Source of the DNA: Glandiceps talaboti
Lineage: Eukaryota; Hemichordata; Enteropneusta; Spengelidae
Assembly: GCF_964340395.1 (NCBI RefSeq)
Contig: NC_135551.1
Location: 17,901,003 to 17,938,502 of the forward strand
DNA: 37,500 nt
Reading direction: 5' to 3'
Shown here: positions 9,780-21,084 of the stretch, in pieces
Layout of the letters: each line of letters opens with the position of its first letter
Position numbering within the stretch: position 1 is the first letter of the stretch
Notes under the pieces: model-generated
What the model saw: only the letters and a program-made list of their open reading frames with translations
The model's database searches: none
Told to the model about the DNA's origin: nothing
Translations under genes and position numbers: made by a program

Positions 9780-9912
9780 GCATTCCGAACTGACAAGCTG
9801 AATGTCGTGCAAACATTTCTGGAACAAAACAGACATGGATGTCAATGGCAAGAAGACGGAACATTGGTACATTGGCGAACTCTACCTGCGTTTATGAATC
9901 ATCCCATTACAG
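9780..9912 (+). CDS. TauD/TfdA-like dioxygenase, penultimate exon
   Basis: The acceptor TTTCGCCAG opens a phase 0 exon beginning AFRTDKLNVVQTFLEQN and continuing with W-EDGTLVHWRTLPAF and HPITG. It ends in phase 1 at ACAG|GTATGT. It matches the C-terminal half of SyrP/AmbC-like members of the TauD/TfdA superfamily, non-haem Fe(II)/2-oxoglutarate oxygenases; relatives read WQ-F-TDDR...W-PDG-L-----RPA...HP-TGE-VWFNQ. It joins the next exon exactly (G|GT = Gly). The reading frame is undamaged, in contrast to the exon at 5660. The substrate cannot be told. Confidence 0.85.
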
Positions 9913-10125
9913 GTATGTTATGAATGCTTCAGATAGAAACTGTTTACATAGTCAGACAGTCAGACAGTCAGACAGACATGTCTTTAGTTTTGCAGAATTG
10001 ACAGAATAAACTCATACTACACGTATTTGTAGTCGACATGTTGTGGTAGAACACAAGCTTTTGAACATCGAATTTCTTTTAATTATGTAAACATCGCACA
10101 GAATAAACGTTCTCTGTTCAAACAG

Positions 10126-10298
10126 GTGAAAGGGTATGGTTCAATCAAATAACAACCCACCATGGATCATATTTCTTCGATCATCCTGGAGTGGAGCCCA
10201 AAGAACAACCCTTAAAGATGTATCCATGCCATACTTCATACGGTGATGGTAGTGAAGTCGAACCTGAAGTCATACAACATATTCGTGATGTCCACTAG
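10126..10298 (+). CDS. TauD/TfdA-like dioxygenase, last exon with stop
   Basis: Following the acceptor AAACAG, this exon completes the Gly codon and reads ERVWFNQITTHHGSYF, then a variable loop and SYGDGSEVEPEVIQHIRDVH before a TAG stop. The VWFNQ block, the His-His pair and the YGDGS-(I/V)---V---IR ending are characteristic of the C-terminus of SyrP-like oxygenases, where the distal iron-binding His and the 2-oxoglutarate-binding residues lie. Terminal length fits the family. The catalytic H-x-D exon was not found upstream, so only the C-terminal third is documented here. Confidence 0.85.
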
Positions 10299-10489
10299 CA
10301 ATCTGCCGTAGCAGAAAGGGGATCTATTGGTTCTTGATAACATGCTCGTTATGCATTCAAGGATCGGCTTTAACTGTGATCATAGAATGTTAGTAGCATT
10401 AACAGAAGACGAGTACATGTATAGTGTATCATCCTAACAGCATTTCATTTACAAGTAACTGTTAAGGCATTGTATCTGTAAATTATACC

Positions 10490-10800
10490 ATGCACGATCA
10501 AAGTTCAACAATAAATATATGCAATTTATACTCTGGTCGTTCTACGTCACGACAACGCGTGTTCACGTCACTGATTATGCTGTGTTCGAAATATGAGTCA
10601 AAAGGTTCAAAATTACAATTACTTTCCCCGATTGTCTGTGATATTTCTGGTGCTGGTGTAATTATGTTATTCTTCAGGGTTTTTTTGCCATTCAGACGGA
10701 AAATAACCCGTCTCCTAAGGGTTGTCACTAGTCGTCTATCGACCCCTTAGGTCACTCGTATTTTCCCTTGCTGAAGGAAGAAAAATGTTGCGAAGAACAT
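10490..10800 (+). repeat. Interspersed repeat family B, copy 1
   Basis: Shares ACTCTGGTCGTTCTACGTCA, ACAACGCG, GTTCGAAATATGAGTCAAA and a GTATTTTCCC...GAAGAAAAAT end with the reverse complement of 33500-33760. No coding content is seen. Both copies end in a small palindromic region, suggesting a MITE-like unit. An AATAAA at 10510 could serve the dioxygenase transcript but lies inside this repeat. Confidence 0.7.
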
Positions 10801-10860
10801 CTAATTGTGTAAATGACCATGCTGTTAATTTGGGTCTTATTTACACAAATGGGGAGTTTT

Positions 10861-10898
<38 letters not shown>

Positions 10899-11000
10899 GA
10901 CCAACAACAACAACAACAGCAACAACAGCACCAATACCAACAACAACACCAACACCACCAACAACAACAACGACAACGGCGGCGACGACGGCGGCGACGA
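10861..11000. repeat. (AAC)n and related trinucleotide repeat
   Basis: An AAC array passes into ACC/AGC variants and GGCGACGAC units. The 112-codon frame over it is a poly-Asn run and is not called as a gene because its flanks belong to a repeat family. Confidence 0.9.
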
Positions 11001-11019
11001 TGACGAAGGCTTTATCTTA

Positions 11020-11445
11020 CGAATGCAAACTTCAAATTTCACTTTACTTGGTATATCCAGCAACCATAACAAATCATCCACGTTTGATGTAGTTGCTTAT
11101 GTGGATCGGATTTCAATTGTGATATGTAATTTGCATCAATATTCAATTTGATAATGAGGCAATATCTCTCGAATGCAAGATTTAAATTTCAGATAATTTA
11201 GCACATGTATTTATGGTTAAGAAGTGCATGTGTCATTTAAACCTCGATAAGTTATATGGTTAATTTCCATTAGTGATGAGTTTTTAAAATTAGGCAATAT
11301 GTTAACTATGCAGGCTTCAAATTTCATGTAGTTTTCATATAATTAATTTTCCAATTAAGTGGTGCATCACATATAATACCTATAGTTCAGGATTTTGCAT
11401 CCAATCAATGTGTGGTTTTTGCCTTTACGGGAGGCATTCAGTGTA
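11020..11445 (+). repeat. Satellite-like interspersed repeat family C, copy 1
   Basis: Collinear with 34530-34990: CATCAACCATAACAAAT-like, GTTTGATGTAGTTG, AGGCAATAT...AACTATGCA, TTTTCCAATTAAGTGGT, ATAATA-CTATAGTT and the end block TTACGGGAGGCATTC. Internal motifs recur at about 130-145 bases. Non-coding. Confidence 0.8.
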
Positions 11446-13059
11446 ATCTGGTTGTCTATGATTTCATTCCATCGTTGTGGTAGTTTCTATACACTGAAGC
11501 AATAAATTAGTAATAATAAGAATGCTGAACAATTGATATACCATCCAGGCAGTGTAAGCAGCACGTTTAGCACAACCACCAACGTTGATTGGCCATTACT
11601 GAACTATCAGAAAGCAGTAGGAAAATAAGTCTGAACGCCAACACAGGAATATTTGGTTGGAGGTATGATAATGGAACTGAGATTTAGATCTGCCAGAGAT
11701 GTTTGATCAACAAGAAATTGTGACAAAAGGGAATATGGGTATAGAGGCGTGAGAAATTACCAACATGGCTGGAGAGATAGCCACAAGTTTGACCCACTAA
11801 TTAGGAATACTTTGCAGTTTATAACAGTCAAAATAGGGACAACTGTTGCTGCATACATTGAGGAGAGAACTGTGTGAAATAGTGATTGTGTATGAATATG
11901 AGAACCTTTCTGTAAATTAATTTAACAGCTTTACTGGGTGGAGATTCCTTAAATGTGAAGTGGTAAACAGGTTCTTCTGAGATTGTCCTCGACACAAATG
12001 AATAACGGTATGAATTTATTATTGAAGGAAGGTCAGACACTATTTTCAATAATGGCAGAGTGATTTTATAACATGTGATACCTGGAGTCGTTCTTCGTAC
12101 GCATGTGAATGGTGGTGGAAGGATAAATTTGTCGTCTGAACTCTTTGGTATAAAAATTGCCTGTAAGTTAATTTCGTTATAGCTGATTAGCTATAGTCGT
12201 TTCAATTTGAGTTAAGATCTTGTCTATAATATCATAATTACAAGGGTACCATGCGCTGCAAACACAATCATGTTCTTCAGCATACGTGCGTTGAAATTAC
12301 AGGGGAGACTTTTATCATATCAAAGGTGCCAGGATCTGATGAAGCATATGTTACAGTAACTACCTCTCTTTATTTGTTAAAACTGTGGAGGTAGGCATCG
12401 TATATATTAATTATTACTGTCTAGGCCCTCAAGGTTCTATTAGGGTCTATTAAGGTGTCTGTTGATATATCAGCATAATATCGTTTAAAAGAAATGTCTT
12501 CAATAGGGAAACAGTGTCTACTACGGAAGATTCTGCATTTCAATACTGTATTTAAATTTGACTTAATTTGATTTGATAGTCACTTAGAATATTTGATTTG
12601 AATTGATAGTAATTTAGAATATCACAAAGCTACATACAGACTTGATAGAAAAATAATCTAATAATTTTTCTTGCAGGAGTAAAATTCACTTTGTAGAGAA
12701 GTGAAATAAATCTTTGGCAGGTCTATGGTGTGACGTGAACAGATACAAACCGTATATTTCATTTCGCCTTCAATTCACGCACCATATTATAGTCATGAGC
12801 ATACTTGGAAGACCAGCCGAATCCTCCGCACCAAGAAATAGCTTAAAGCATTACATCTCGAAATGGCTACACACCAAATTATTTAACCTGTGGTGGCTGA
12901 CATTTTAAGAGTAAAACTAATTTACGCTGTTTGTTCCCCGAAGATTCCATTAGAAAACATTCATATATATCGCAACACTTCTGCTTACACTGCGATCTCC
13001 TTTCACAGCACTCCTAAGGCAACGAAATACTTTAAAATGCTACAATTGTGTTAATTTGA
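11446..13059. other. No gene recognised
   Basis: Intergenic sequence between the dioxygenase remnant and the mosaic gene. Frames of 64-73 codons at 11828-12049 (minus) and 12714-12908 (plus) show no motif, signal peptide or splice context that I can defend. Confidence 0.45.
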
Positions 13060-13365
13060 CAGGTAACCAAAATGCTACCATTTTTGATTACCTGTCAAAT
13101 CCCTATTGATACGTGCCATTTCAATAGAAGTTACAAAAGAAGACAGCTAAAGTATTCTTAACTTTCTTGTTGTAAGGTATTGCTTATTACATATCAAGCT
13201 ACCATGGCCATGAATAGAAGGGGGGGGGGAGTTTATATCATCCAAACACATTACTTAGTCACCATGCTCACGTACACACATGTTCATCTAACGCTATCCA
13301 AATTGATATTTTGCATATCAAGGAAACAATTCATACATTAAAGTCAAACATACGTTGAATTAAAT
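13055..13365 (-). repeat. Interspersed repeat family A, copy 2
   Basis: Reverse-complement copy of window bases 1-268, with a poly(G) run at 13222-13230 where copy 1 has a C-rich stretch. At its edge TTTGACAGGTAACC and TTACCTGTCAAAT (about 13056-13102) form a small inverted repeat, possibly the element terminus. Confidence 0.75.
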
Positions 13366-15051
13366 CGGTTTCAAATCAGGCTGTACATTTTAACTTACTC
13401 CAATTATTCCTCGATAGTTCATGTCTATGAATATTGGGTGGGCCCAAGAGGGGAGAGGGATATTTTAATGGGTTTATATGTCTGTCGATCCTTGTATCTA
13501 CACATCCCTGTATTTCTGCAGCCGTACTCTGACTTCCAATGGTACAATGAAGTACTCACGATGAGGTTATTCTAAAACAACTATTATTTATTACAAATTA
13601 TATCAGCTAATACAATTACTATTACTACTGCAGTTCTCTTACCTGGATCCTGTATAAATGACCGAGTATTGCGTTTTACTATTTTCCAAAATATTTCAAA
13701 GTCGCAAATATTGACGACTGAGCTATATCACGATTATATACATAGAAGTGTACATTTCTATTGACCTCATGATGTGTTGATGACAAGTGATTTGTCATTT
13801 TTCATGAAATACAATCACCCCAGTATAGTTTTAATGAGGATATCCAGTACCTAATTTGGTTAATCAATGTCAACACTGATTATTTCATATATTGATAACG
13901 ATACTTAGCCGATTTCTCTGTATTTCCACACACACGAAGAAAGAAAAAAAGTGAACAAATCTAATAAGGGATAAATATGAGCAGAATTGCAGTCTGTTTT
14001 AAATAAAACCGATTACAATATGTAAATCCTCACAGCACTTAAGATAAAAGTGCTGTTTAGGATTATGCCCTAAAGAGGTGCATTAGATACATTAGGTGTG
14101 GTTCTCAACAATCTGGACTAAAAAACTGGTGTATCCAAATGATGCTGCCAGTGTTTTAACTCATTCCAAACAAAACAAGCAGCTTCGCACTATTTCCTTC
14201 TACGAAACTGTCGTACAGTCGTAAATGTTTTGATAGCTACGACGCTTGATAATCGTAGACCCTGTGACTGTTTGATGTATGTTAAGTGTATTGTGTCAGA
14301 TATTAAGTATACTGTATCGGGTGTTAAGTTTAATTGTACTATTGTAGTTCTTTCTTTTCATTGTATTATACATTATTTATACATTGTTTATACGTTCCTG
14401 CCAATCAGATCGCTTTCATACGTTTTCTTTTCACATGATTCATGCATACTTAATATTGAAACATGCGTAGTCTGAGCTCAGTTACTACCTATAGCCAGAC
14501 CGACAGCACAATTCTCTTGTTTTCTGTATTGGCAAGTAAGTAGAGTTTTATATTTATTTAATTCTATTCCCAACTACACATCTGTATTTCATAATTACCA
14601 TGTATGTTTTTGAGATTGTAACTTCTGATCTATGTCCAAGTTATTGGCAATTACTACCTGTAGCCAGACGGCAACACACGTCTCTTGCCTCTCAAGCCTC
14701 TTTTTATATTGGCCGGTTGTAATAAGTATATATATTAAGTGGCAGTCTCCGTCATCTATTATGCATGTTGTTATTCAAACTCTTTGGGTTATAATGAAAA
14801 CAGCAGTAAGCTAAGTGAATTACAGACAAATATACTCGCTCCTTGGCGGTTTTAGCTTTGTAAATTAATGTTATAATAAACATTTATTAGTAAAATATCA
14901 ATCCTGACAATATATACAAAATACACAAGAGGTTCTATTCAAAAGGAAGCAGATGCGAGAAGCGCTTGATCATGTATCCCCATATACTGGGAAATATTGT
15001 TAATAATAAGTTCATAATATATTATACAAAAATGTTGTTCCACTCCTTCTA
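13366..15051. other. No gene recognised
   Basis: AT-rich intergenic sequence. A short reverse-complement copy of 1612-1668 lies at about 14070-14120. Open frames at 14230-14475 and 14632-14814 have no recognisable content. Confidence 0.45.
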
Positions 15052-15219
15052 TCAATAAACTTTAAGAGTAGCCTCTTTGGCCGGCGCCAATCTTCTCCAC
15101 GGTCCTCTGTATGAAGGGATGCATGACAGGTGATACAAAATACCAAACGTCTTGTTTAATTCAGAGTTAATTGCCAAACAAACCCCAAGCCATATCAACA
15201 TCTTTATATCCGCTGCCAT
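15052..15219 (-). CDS. Candidate secreted-protein first exon or small ORF
   Basis: On the minus strand ACAAGATGG gives a good initiation context (A at -3, G at +4). The 55-codon frame begins MAADIKMLIWLGVCLAINSE, which looks like a signal peptide with a hydrophobic core and a plausible cleavage site after Ala or Ser. It continues through an N-glycosylation sequon (NKT) to a basic region and stops at TGA. It could be a complete small secreted peptide or the first exon of a minus-strand gene whose remaining exons I could not find. No family recognised. Confidence 0.3.
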   Translation of the reverse strand: MAADIKMLIWLGVCLAINSELNKTFGILYHLSCIPSYRGPWRRLAPAKEATLKVY

Positions 15220-15807
15220 CTTGTTTAGACGAACGGACGATAAATTAATGCATGAGTAATCTTAGTGTGATTCCTCTAAAACATTGATATTGCCAACTGA
15301 TATTCGTTTAAGGTACAGTCTGTACCGTAATGAGCAATTGAAATAAAATAGAAAATCATCTCAAACTTATAAATTACTAATTATTTTTTAGATAAAGACA
15401 AATATTTTCTAAGAAGTCCATTCCAGACTAACTTTTTGTCCAAAATAAGACATTTCATTTTGCGACGGAAAGAACAATGAATGTTTTCAACCTGCATTAG
15501 CTGCAGCTATATTATTATATTATTCCATCAAGTAACAAAATATATATTCCCTAAAACTTAGCCAAATACTTATTAAAAGCATTGTAACTGGTAATCAGTC
15601 GTCACTAATATCTGCAGGTAGTATAGGGGCAAGTTTAAATTTGGTTTCGAGTCTATCGCCACATTAAAACTGAACTGGTAACAACAGCAATCTATTCACA
15701 GAAAAGTGTTAATTACCAATAATTGTACATTGCACATGTTGATCAGCGGTCTATCTATCCATAAATATTGCAATAACAAGTTTAAATCGTTACAGCTGTA
15801 ACAAAAT

Positions 15808-15925
15808 TATGATTCAGTAGAGTTTAGGGTGTATGATATTATTAATATGATTCAGTTTAGAGTGTGATATTATTAATATAATTCAGTAGAGTTTAGGGTG
15901 TATGATATTATTAATATGATATGAC
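15808..15925. repeat. Three-copy tandem repeat, about 45 bp unit
   Basis: The unit ATTCAGTAGAGTTTAGGGTG followed by TATGATATTATTAATATGA occurs three times, the middle copy shortened by internal deletions. Non-coding. Confidence 0.85.
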
Positions 15926-17490
15926 GTGTAAGTTATTATATCCCACAACCAATATATGATCAGTTACATCTAGTCTAGCGTTGTATTGCGATATCAAATG
16001 GCAATTTCTCTCATTATACTCTGTATCAACCGTTTGTTTATTCAGAATCTCTTTATTTATTACTAATAGCCACGGGCTAAAATGTACAAATCGTCATAAA
16101 AAAGTAAACTGAACAGATTGGTAGAAAATAATATTGAAATAACAAACAAAAATTTCACAGTGTAGAGCTTCTATATATCTTCTGGTAATGTAGTGGCCTA
16201 GAATAAGCTTACATGTCTTTATTACAACGCAAAATCGCGTGATCGCGTTGTATGATTTTTTTATGGAAATTTGTCCCTTTCAGAGAAACATATTGTAGTA
16301 ACAACAGAACGCCATGCCACGTGAGATCCAGTGCAGTGTGGGATATTTGCACTCACTACGCTCCTGAAAGTACGGGCGCAGCCACTTCACTGCAAGCACT
16401 TGTGCAAATACCCAGAGTACGCCACATTTGCACTCTCGTGTCATATTGTTCTGATAATACTATTTACTTAGTTTTTTCAGAGTACAAACATTCGATTACA
16501 AAATTAATGTAAATTCATATGCAAGTTGAGGGCTAAAATAGTTTGCAATTTATTTTGAACCTAATATAGACGTACAATGAACAAAAGTGAAAATAATGAA
16601 GTTCATCCTCAACTAAATACAAATTGCACGTATGACAAATTTTGTTCAGTTTTGTTCGACTGTCATTCTAGCGACCAGTCTTGACATAATTTGAAAATGG
16701 AAGTTCTAAATTTACGAAGTGCTACATCTAAATCAGGCAATGTTCGCCAGTAGATTATATGCAACAAATACATTTCCAATGATAGTCGATCATTTTGCAA
16801 GTTTGAGTTGTTGTTTTACTTGATGGATAACAACACTGACGAACACTACTTGAATGTTGATGAGGGGAGTCTAAAAAGCTGAGTGAACATAAACAAAATT
16901 CTCTCTTTAGTCACAATCTTGCTGTTTTCAGCAATACAAGTTCTCTTATCTTGAAATAACTATCGCAACTCTTCTCTTGCATACAGCGAATCCCAAAAGT
17001 CCACAAAATTAGTTGTAAATTAATATCCTACATATACTTATTATAAGTCTTTAAAATTACTGTATTTAGATCTTTCGGCAATGTTGGTATGATTTACTGT
17101 TATGGTATTAGGTAGGTTATCAAAAATCTTAACATTCTCATTGAAAAACTAAAGGGTGATGATCAGATTGTACTCTTTTGTCAACATAAAACTGACAAAC
17201 ATTTGAAAACTTAAAAGCGAGAGTAAGGAAGACAGTCAATAACACTGGTAACAGATTCGTTTACAACTGTATAATCACCATAACCTAATTCATTATATAA
17301 TCTACTACCATCGACAGCTCATAGATCTGTACTTTTACAAAACTGTAAAAACTCCCTACCAACAAGATTACAAATCCTGTTCTTTTGCGATTCGTATTGG
17401 AATATTAGACTGCAAATGTATTGATAAACATCTCGGTTTTCATACATTCAGTACAAACAGTCATGCTTTCTCACGTGACTCACAAATATC
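15926..17490. other. Upstream region of the mosaic gene
   Basis: No coding region is supported. A hairpin (ACAACGC/GCGTTGT) lies at 16224-16251. The 86-codon frame at 16252-16512 has no motif. Promoter elements for the gene at 17566 cannot be identified with confidence. Confidence 0.4.
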
Positions 17491-17565
17491 GTGAATATGG
17501 AACATAAAAGTGTTGTTGGTCTTTCGCAACAGGTTAAAGTGAGACGACACCTAGTAAAATGTAAA

Positions 17566-17638
17566 ATGGTGTCCTTTCATCTCTTGGTGTCTATCTTAAT
17601 GTTCATTGGAACAATGGCGGTGAAGTTTCCCAATGAAG
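17566..17638 (+). CDS. Mosaic gene exon 1: signal peptide
   Basis: From the ATG at 17566 the first residues are MVSFHLLVSILMFIGTMAVK, a textbook signal peptide with likely cleavage after the small residues near 17-18. The exon ends GAAG|GTATGG in phase 1. Earlier in-frame ATGs exist at 17491 and 17497, but starting there would bury the signal sequence behind 25 polar residues, so 17566 is preferred. The split Gly codon (G|GT) fits the trefoil exon exactly. Confidence 0.65.
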
Positions 17639-17839
17639 GTATGGCGACGTATTATCTTTCAATAATTTTTGTATCAACCTGGATTGTATCTGATGTCACC
17701 ATTTATAATTTTAAATGTAAGCTGTATAAATCCGTACTGTCTGTTAGGTATAATTTGTATTTTTGCTGCATGTACCTCTGTCGGGTGTTTATCTATTTTA
17801 TTTATTGAAACATTCAAAGTTAGCTTTCAATTTTCCAAG

Positions 17840-17965
17840 GTTCGCCATGCTGGGTACCAAGAGCCTATAGAATACACTGTACTGCATCCCGGCAGAAAGA
17901 ATGTGAATTAACTGGTTGTTGCTGGGATGATACCAACCAGAAGTGCTATCAATCATCAGGAAGGA
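17840..17965 (+). CDS. Mosaic gene exon 2: trefoil (P-type) domain
   Basis: The acceptor CTTTCAATTTTCCAAG opens a symmetric 126-base exon ending GGA|GTAAGT. The frame reads SPCWVPRAYRIHC, then RQKECELTGCCWDD and QKCYQSSGR. This has the six cysteines of a trefoil domain, including the diagnostic C---GCCWD block and an Arg three residues before the second Cys. It forms residues 25-66 of the protein. Trefoil domains are protease-resistant extracellular modules found in mucus-associated proteins and some glycosidases. The glycine of the common C-G-P motif is absent. Confidence 0.85.
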
Positions 17966-18242
17966 GTAAGTATATTTTCAAACAGTGTTTTCCAATACGA
18001 ACAACGGCAGACTGTTTTAAGGTTATCAGAGATTTCATTTCTTGTATATATCATAGTTCATATAACATCGTATCAAGTTCATTGAAAAGCCGAAAACATT
18101 AGTAGAATTTGTAATGTACATTAAAATTCCATTTGCCGACAGTAAACGAGGCTACTGTTTGTATGTTTTGTCTACAACGGTTCCATTATGTCAGCCAAAC
18201 TCTAACTCATATATACACTTATAAAGTGTGCGAGTCAATACA

Positions 18243-18421
18243 TGTAGTGTGATAGACATGTAGTGTAGTGTAGTATAGTGTAGTGTAGTGTAGTGTAGTG
18301 TAGCGCAGTGCAATGTCGTGTGGTGTCGTGTAGTTAGTGTAGTGTAGTGTAGGGTGTGTATGTATGTATGTATGTATGTATGTATGTATGTATGTATGTG
18401 TGTGTGTGTGTGTGTGTGTGT
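18243..18421. repeat. (GTAGT)n(GTAT)n(GT)n compound microsatellite in intron 2
   Basis: TAGTG pentamers, then GTAT tetramers (18358-18398) and GT dimers (18398-18420). The minus-strand open frame over it is an artefact. Confidence 0.93.
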
Positions 18422-19004
18422 TTATAGTTTCATTTACAACTTTGTGCAAATATTACATTCATTTCAATTGAGGTTCAAGCCATTAATTTAAACTTCTACA
18501 TTACTATTATTACCTTTCCAAAAATATTCTTAGGCCAAGAACATTCAACTTTACCACACGTGTAAATTTTTTGGTTCATACTATAATGATATTCAATTTC
18601 TTGCAAAGACATTAATGACAATTATCAGATAACAATGTCTTCACATACTGAGTGTTCCATGTTCAGAGCTATAGGATAGGGAAAAGGCATAGGAAGATAC
18701 TCACATAGTTTTACCTACATCTCCTAACACTATGCTCGCAAGAAATAGTCATTCTCGATTTACGCATTTTAGATTATACTAAGAATCCTCCGCTTGCCTT
18801 AAAATATAAATGAAATATGTCGACAGTGTCCCTAATTAGCATATTAATAAACACGTTGTTGTATAACTGCATTGGAAATAAAGAGATTTACATCACTGTT
18901 TTTTCTCTTTCTTGGGAACTTTAAAAAAAGAAAACATTTTTAAGAAAACGTTATGAAGTTTGCCGTCCTTTTGTAATCAATACATTCGACCTTTTTTTCC
19001 ATAG

Positions 19005-19310
19005 GACTGTACAACATTGCATACGTGAGTACTTTTATGTCACAATTACTTTACAACACCCACACACTGAATGATGGAAGGCTTAAACAAGACAAAAAAT
19101 TCGCTGGTATGAGATCTACAATGATGTTTGGTCTTGAATTCAGTGGCAACAGTTTCAATACTCGGAATTTTGAACCCAATAACACATGGGAGGCTTTTCA
19201 AGAATTCCTGACGTGTCCATTAGTAACTTCACCAGCTTGGATTTTAGTTATACAATTTCCTCGAGAGGTTATAGTCAGCAGTATCAGAGTTCTCACTGAC
19301 GAACAATCAC
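19005..19310 (+). CDS. Mosaic gene exon 3: F-type lectin-like domain, first part
   Basis: The acceptor CTTTTTTTCCATAG and donor CAC|GTAAGTAT bound a symmetric 306-base exon (residues 67-168). NIAYVSTFMSQLLYN with THTLNDGRL corresponds to the N--L-K-----S-----A-DG start of fucolectin/F-type lectin domains. PAWILVIQFPREVIVSSIRV matches the later P-W--VDLG----V--V-I strand. An insertion of about 40 residues separates the two. The strict F-type sugar-binding motif (H...RxD....R/K) is not evident, so fucose binding cannot be claimed. An F5/8-like galactose-binding fold is the safer statement. Confidence 0.75.
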
Positions 19311-19834
19311 GTAAGTATCTTATTAGGCCGGTTCCGATTACACTCAATTTAGAATAGGTGGGGTTGGTAGATGTGTGAGTGTCTAGTTCAGTTAGTAATG
19401 TTTTCCATTGTTTGCAAATGGTCTCTATGCGTTGTTTCTTCCCATTTGATGTACAGCCATTGCAGATTGGACGAACACTGTCATATTGTCTTTTTATGTT
19501 GACGTCAGTTTCCACATCCACTATTTCTGGCGAGACTTCATAATTTTCGCTATTCTATTTCATTTTTCTTGAATATGTAAAGGTAAAGTTTTGGGTCGGC
19601 AGTGAAAAACTAGCTGGGGTCGGGTAACCGGAACCAAACTGTTTTTTGGCCTTTCATCTTTCTTTGGGAAAAAAAGAATCTCTTTGATAACACATGAAAA
19701 AGAGATAACACATTCAATATTAGCTTGTTAATGCAAAAATAGAAAAGTTTATTTTTTTCTTTAGTTGGAACATTAATCTAAATACCAATGCTCCCTAAAA
19801 AGTAATGAGAAAGAAATATAGGCTTGTATGTATG

Positions 19835-19875
19835 TATGTGTGTGTGTGTGTGTGTGTGCGTGCATGTGTGTGAGT
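19835..19875. repeat. (GT)n microsatellite in intron 3
   Basis: Short GTAT/GT run left of the Polinton fragment. Confidence 0.9.
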
Positions 19876-19981
19876 CCATATCGACCTGTATCACTGGATA
19901 TCATGACCACTAGCCAATTGCAACCAAACCTGGCACAATATTCATATATTGTATACCATTTTATAAAACCTAAACCACAAA

Positions 19982-20433
19982 ATGATTGACCAAAATGTTA
20001 AAACAATACAAGATTTAACTGATTATCTTACACGAGTGTGTAGTGCATATAAACGCTCTTACAAATTATTAAGTCGTGTTAATAAAGCGATACTCATTAC
20101 TAGTGGGATTGTTTCAGGAACTGCCACATTAGCTATAGTTCCCGCAATACCAGTTTTTGTCATTGCATTAGCTGCAGTTCCAATAATCACTACAGTTGTC
20201 ATTCAAAACTTAAAACTAACAGACAAAGAATCATATTGAAATTACAATATCAAAATTTTAAAGAATTATTAACATACGCACAGGCAAATATATATACTGA
20301 AAAACCTCAAGAATTTATCCAAGAAGTATTCATGAAGTCTCTTGAAATGCAGAAAGCTGCCAATTACACTCCCCCGTTGGAGCGTTACTTGAAGTATTGT
20401 AAACTGAATGGTTATTCAGCGATGAAATCATAG
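19982..20433 (+). pseudogene. Polinton-associated hypothetical membrane protein, frameshifted
   Basis: Two overlapping frames (19982-20239 and 20236-20433) appear to be one protein split by a -1 frameshift at about 20236. The first has a polar N-terminus and a long hydrophobic hairpin (ILITSGIVSGTATLAIVPAI, then FVIALAAVPIITTVVI), likely two membrane passes. The second is soluble, ending PPLERYLKYCKLNGYSAMKS. It lies 80 bases before the integrase on the same strand, so I assign it to the same element from context. I do not recognise a function. Confidence 0.55.
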
Positions 20434-20467
20434 ATGAAATCAGAGATGAAATCAGAGATGAAATCAG
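20419..20467. repeat. Four-copy 12-bp tandem repeat
   Basis: The unit GATGAAATCAGA (first copy GATGAAATCATA) repeats four times at the stop codon of the preceding ORF. Replication slippage has probably altered the C-terminus. Confidence 0.85.
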
Positions 20468-20510
20468 AAATTGAAATATAATAAAATATTACTTTATATA
20501 ATTTACTAAT

Positions 20511-21084
20511 ATGGACCAGTATCTGCGAGACTTGTATTACAATTCTGATTTAGCATACAGCGGTATCGCAAAATTGTGGCGTAAAATCAAAGCAGACCAG
20601 AAAAAAATAAAATATAAGGACTTGAAACAATGGTTGGAAGAACAAGAAGTTTACACTATGCACAAACCAGCAATTAAGAAGTTTCCTTACCGCAAAGTAA
20701 TTGTTTATGGTATTGATGATCAGTGGCAAGCTGACATTGTGGAGATGAATAATGACCGGAGGAACCATGGCCACCATTACATCCTGACTGTTATCGATGT
20801 ATTATCGAAGTATGCTTGGGCGATACCGCTCAAATCAAAACGTGGTATTGAAATGGCTGACTCCTTTGAGTTAATTTTCAAAGACCGTGAACCGAATAAA
20901 ATTCAATTTGATGAAGGTCGGGAATTTTACAATAAGCATGTTAAAGATCTCTTTGAAAAACACGAAATTGAGTGGTTTAGTACACGATCTGATAAAAAAG
21001 CTTCAGTTGTTGAGCGTTTTAACAGAACACTTAAATCACGTATGTATAAATATTTTACTGATAAACAGACTAGAAGTCATTTAA
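20511..21084 (+). pseudogene. Polinton/Maverick-type integrase, 3' truncated
   Basis: From the ATG at 20511 the frame gives an rve-type integrase core: DQWQADIVEM (Asp 75), YILTVIDVLSKYAWAIPLKS, IQFDEGREF (Asp 134) and ASVVERFNRTLKSRMYKYF (Glu 168). The Asp-Glu spacing of 33 fits the DD(35)E class. The block pattern is that of Polinton/Maverick integrases, which insert these double-stranded DNA transposons. After about residue 190 (DKQTRSHL) the sequence changes to repeat family C, so the nominal 267-codon frame ends in unrelated DNA and the C-terminal chromodomain region is missing. No polymerase, capsid or terminal repeat was seen, so this is an isolated fragment in intron 3. Confidence 0.85.

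Noticed and set aside
9454-9793. Several frames of 60-106 codons on both strands over ACAT/CA arrays, likewise at 6047-6351 and 29893-30216
   Set aside because: Simple-repeat artefacts; both strands are open for the same reason.
10813-11151. Poly-Asn protein of 112 codons
   Set aside because: A trinucleotide array flanked by repeat family C; the right part of the frame is that repeat's sequence.
12333-12350. CTGATGA as a further hammerhead core
   Set aside because: No GAAA, stem II or stem I partner follows.
19198-19521. 107-codon minus-strand frame overlapping exon 3
   Set aside because: It lies antisense to a well-supported exon and has no motif; the intronic half may be repeat-derived.
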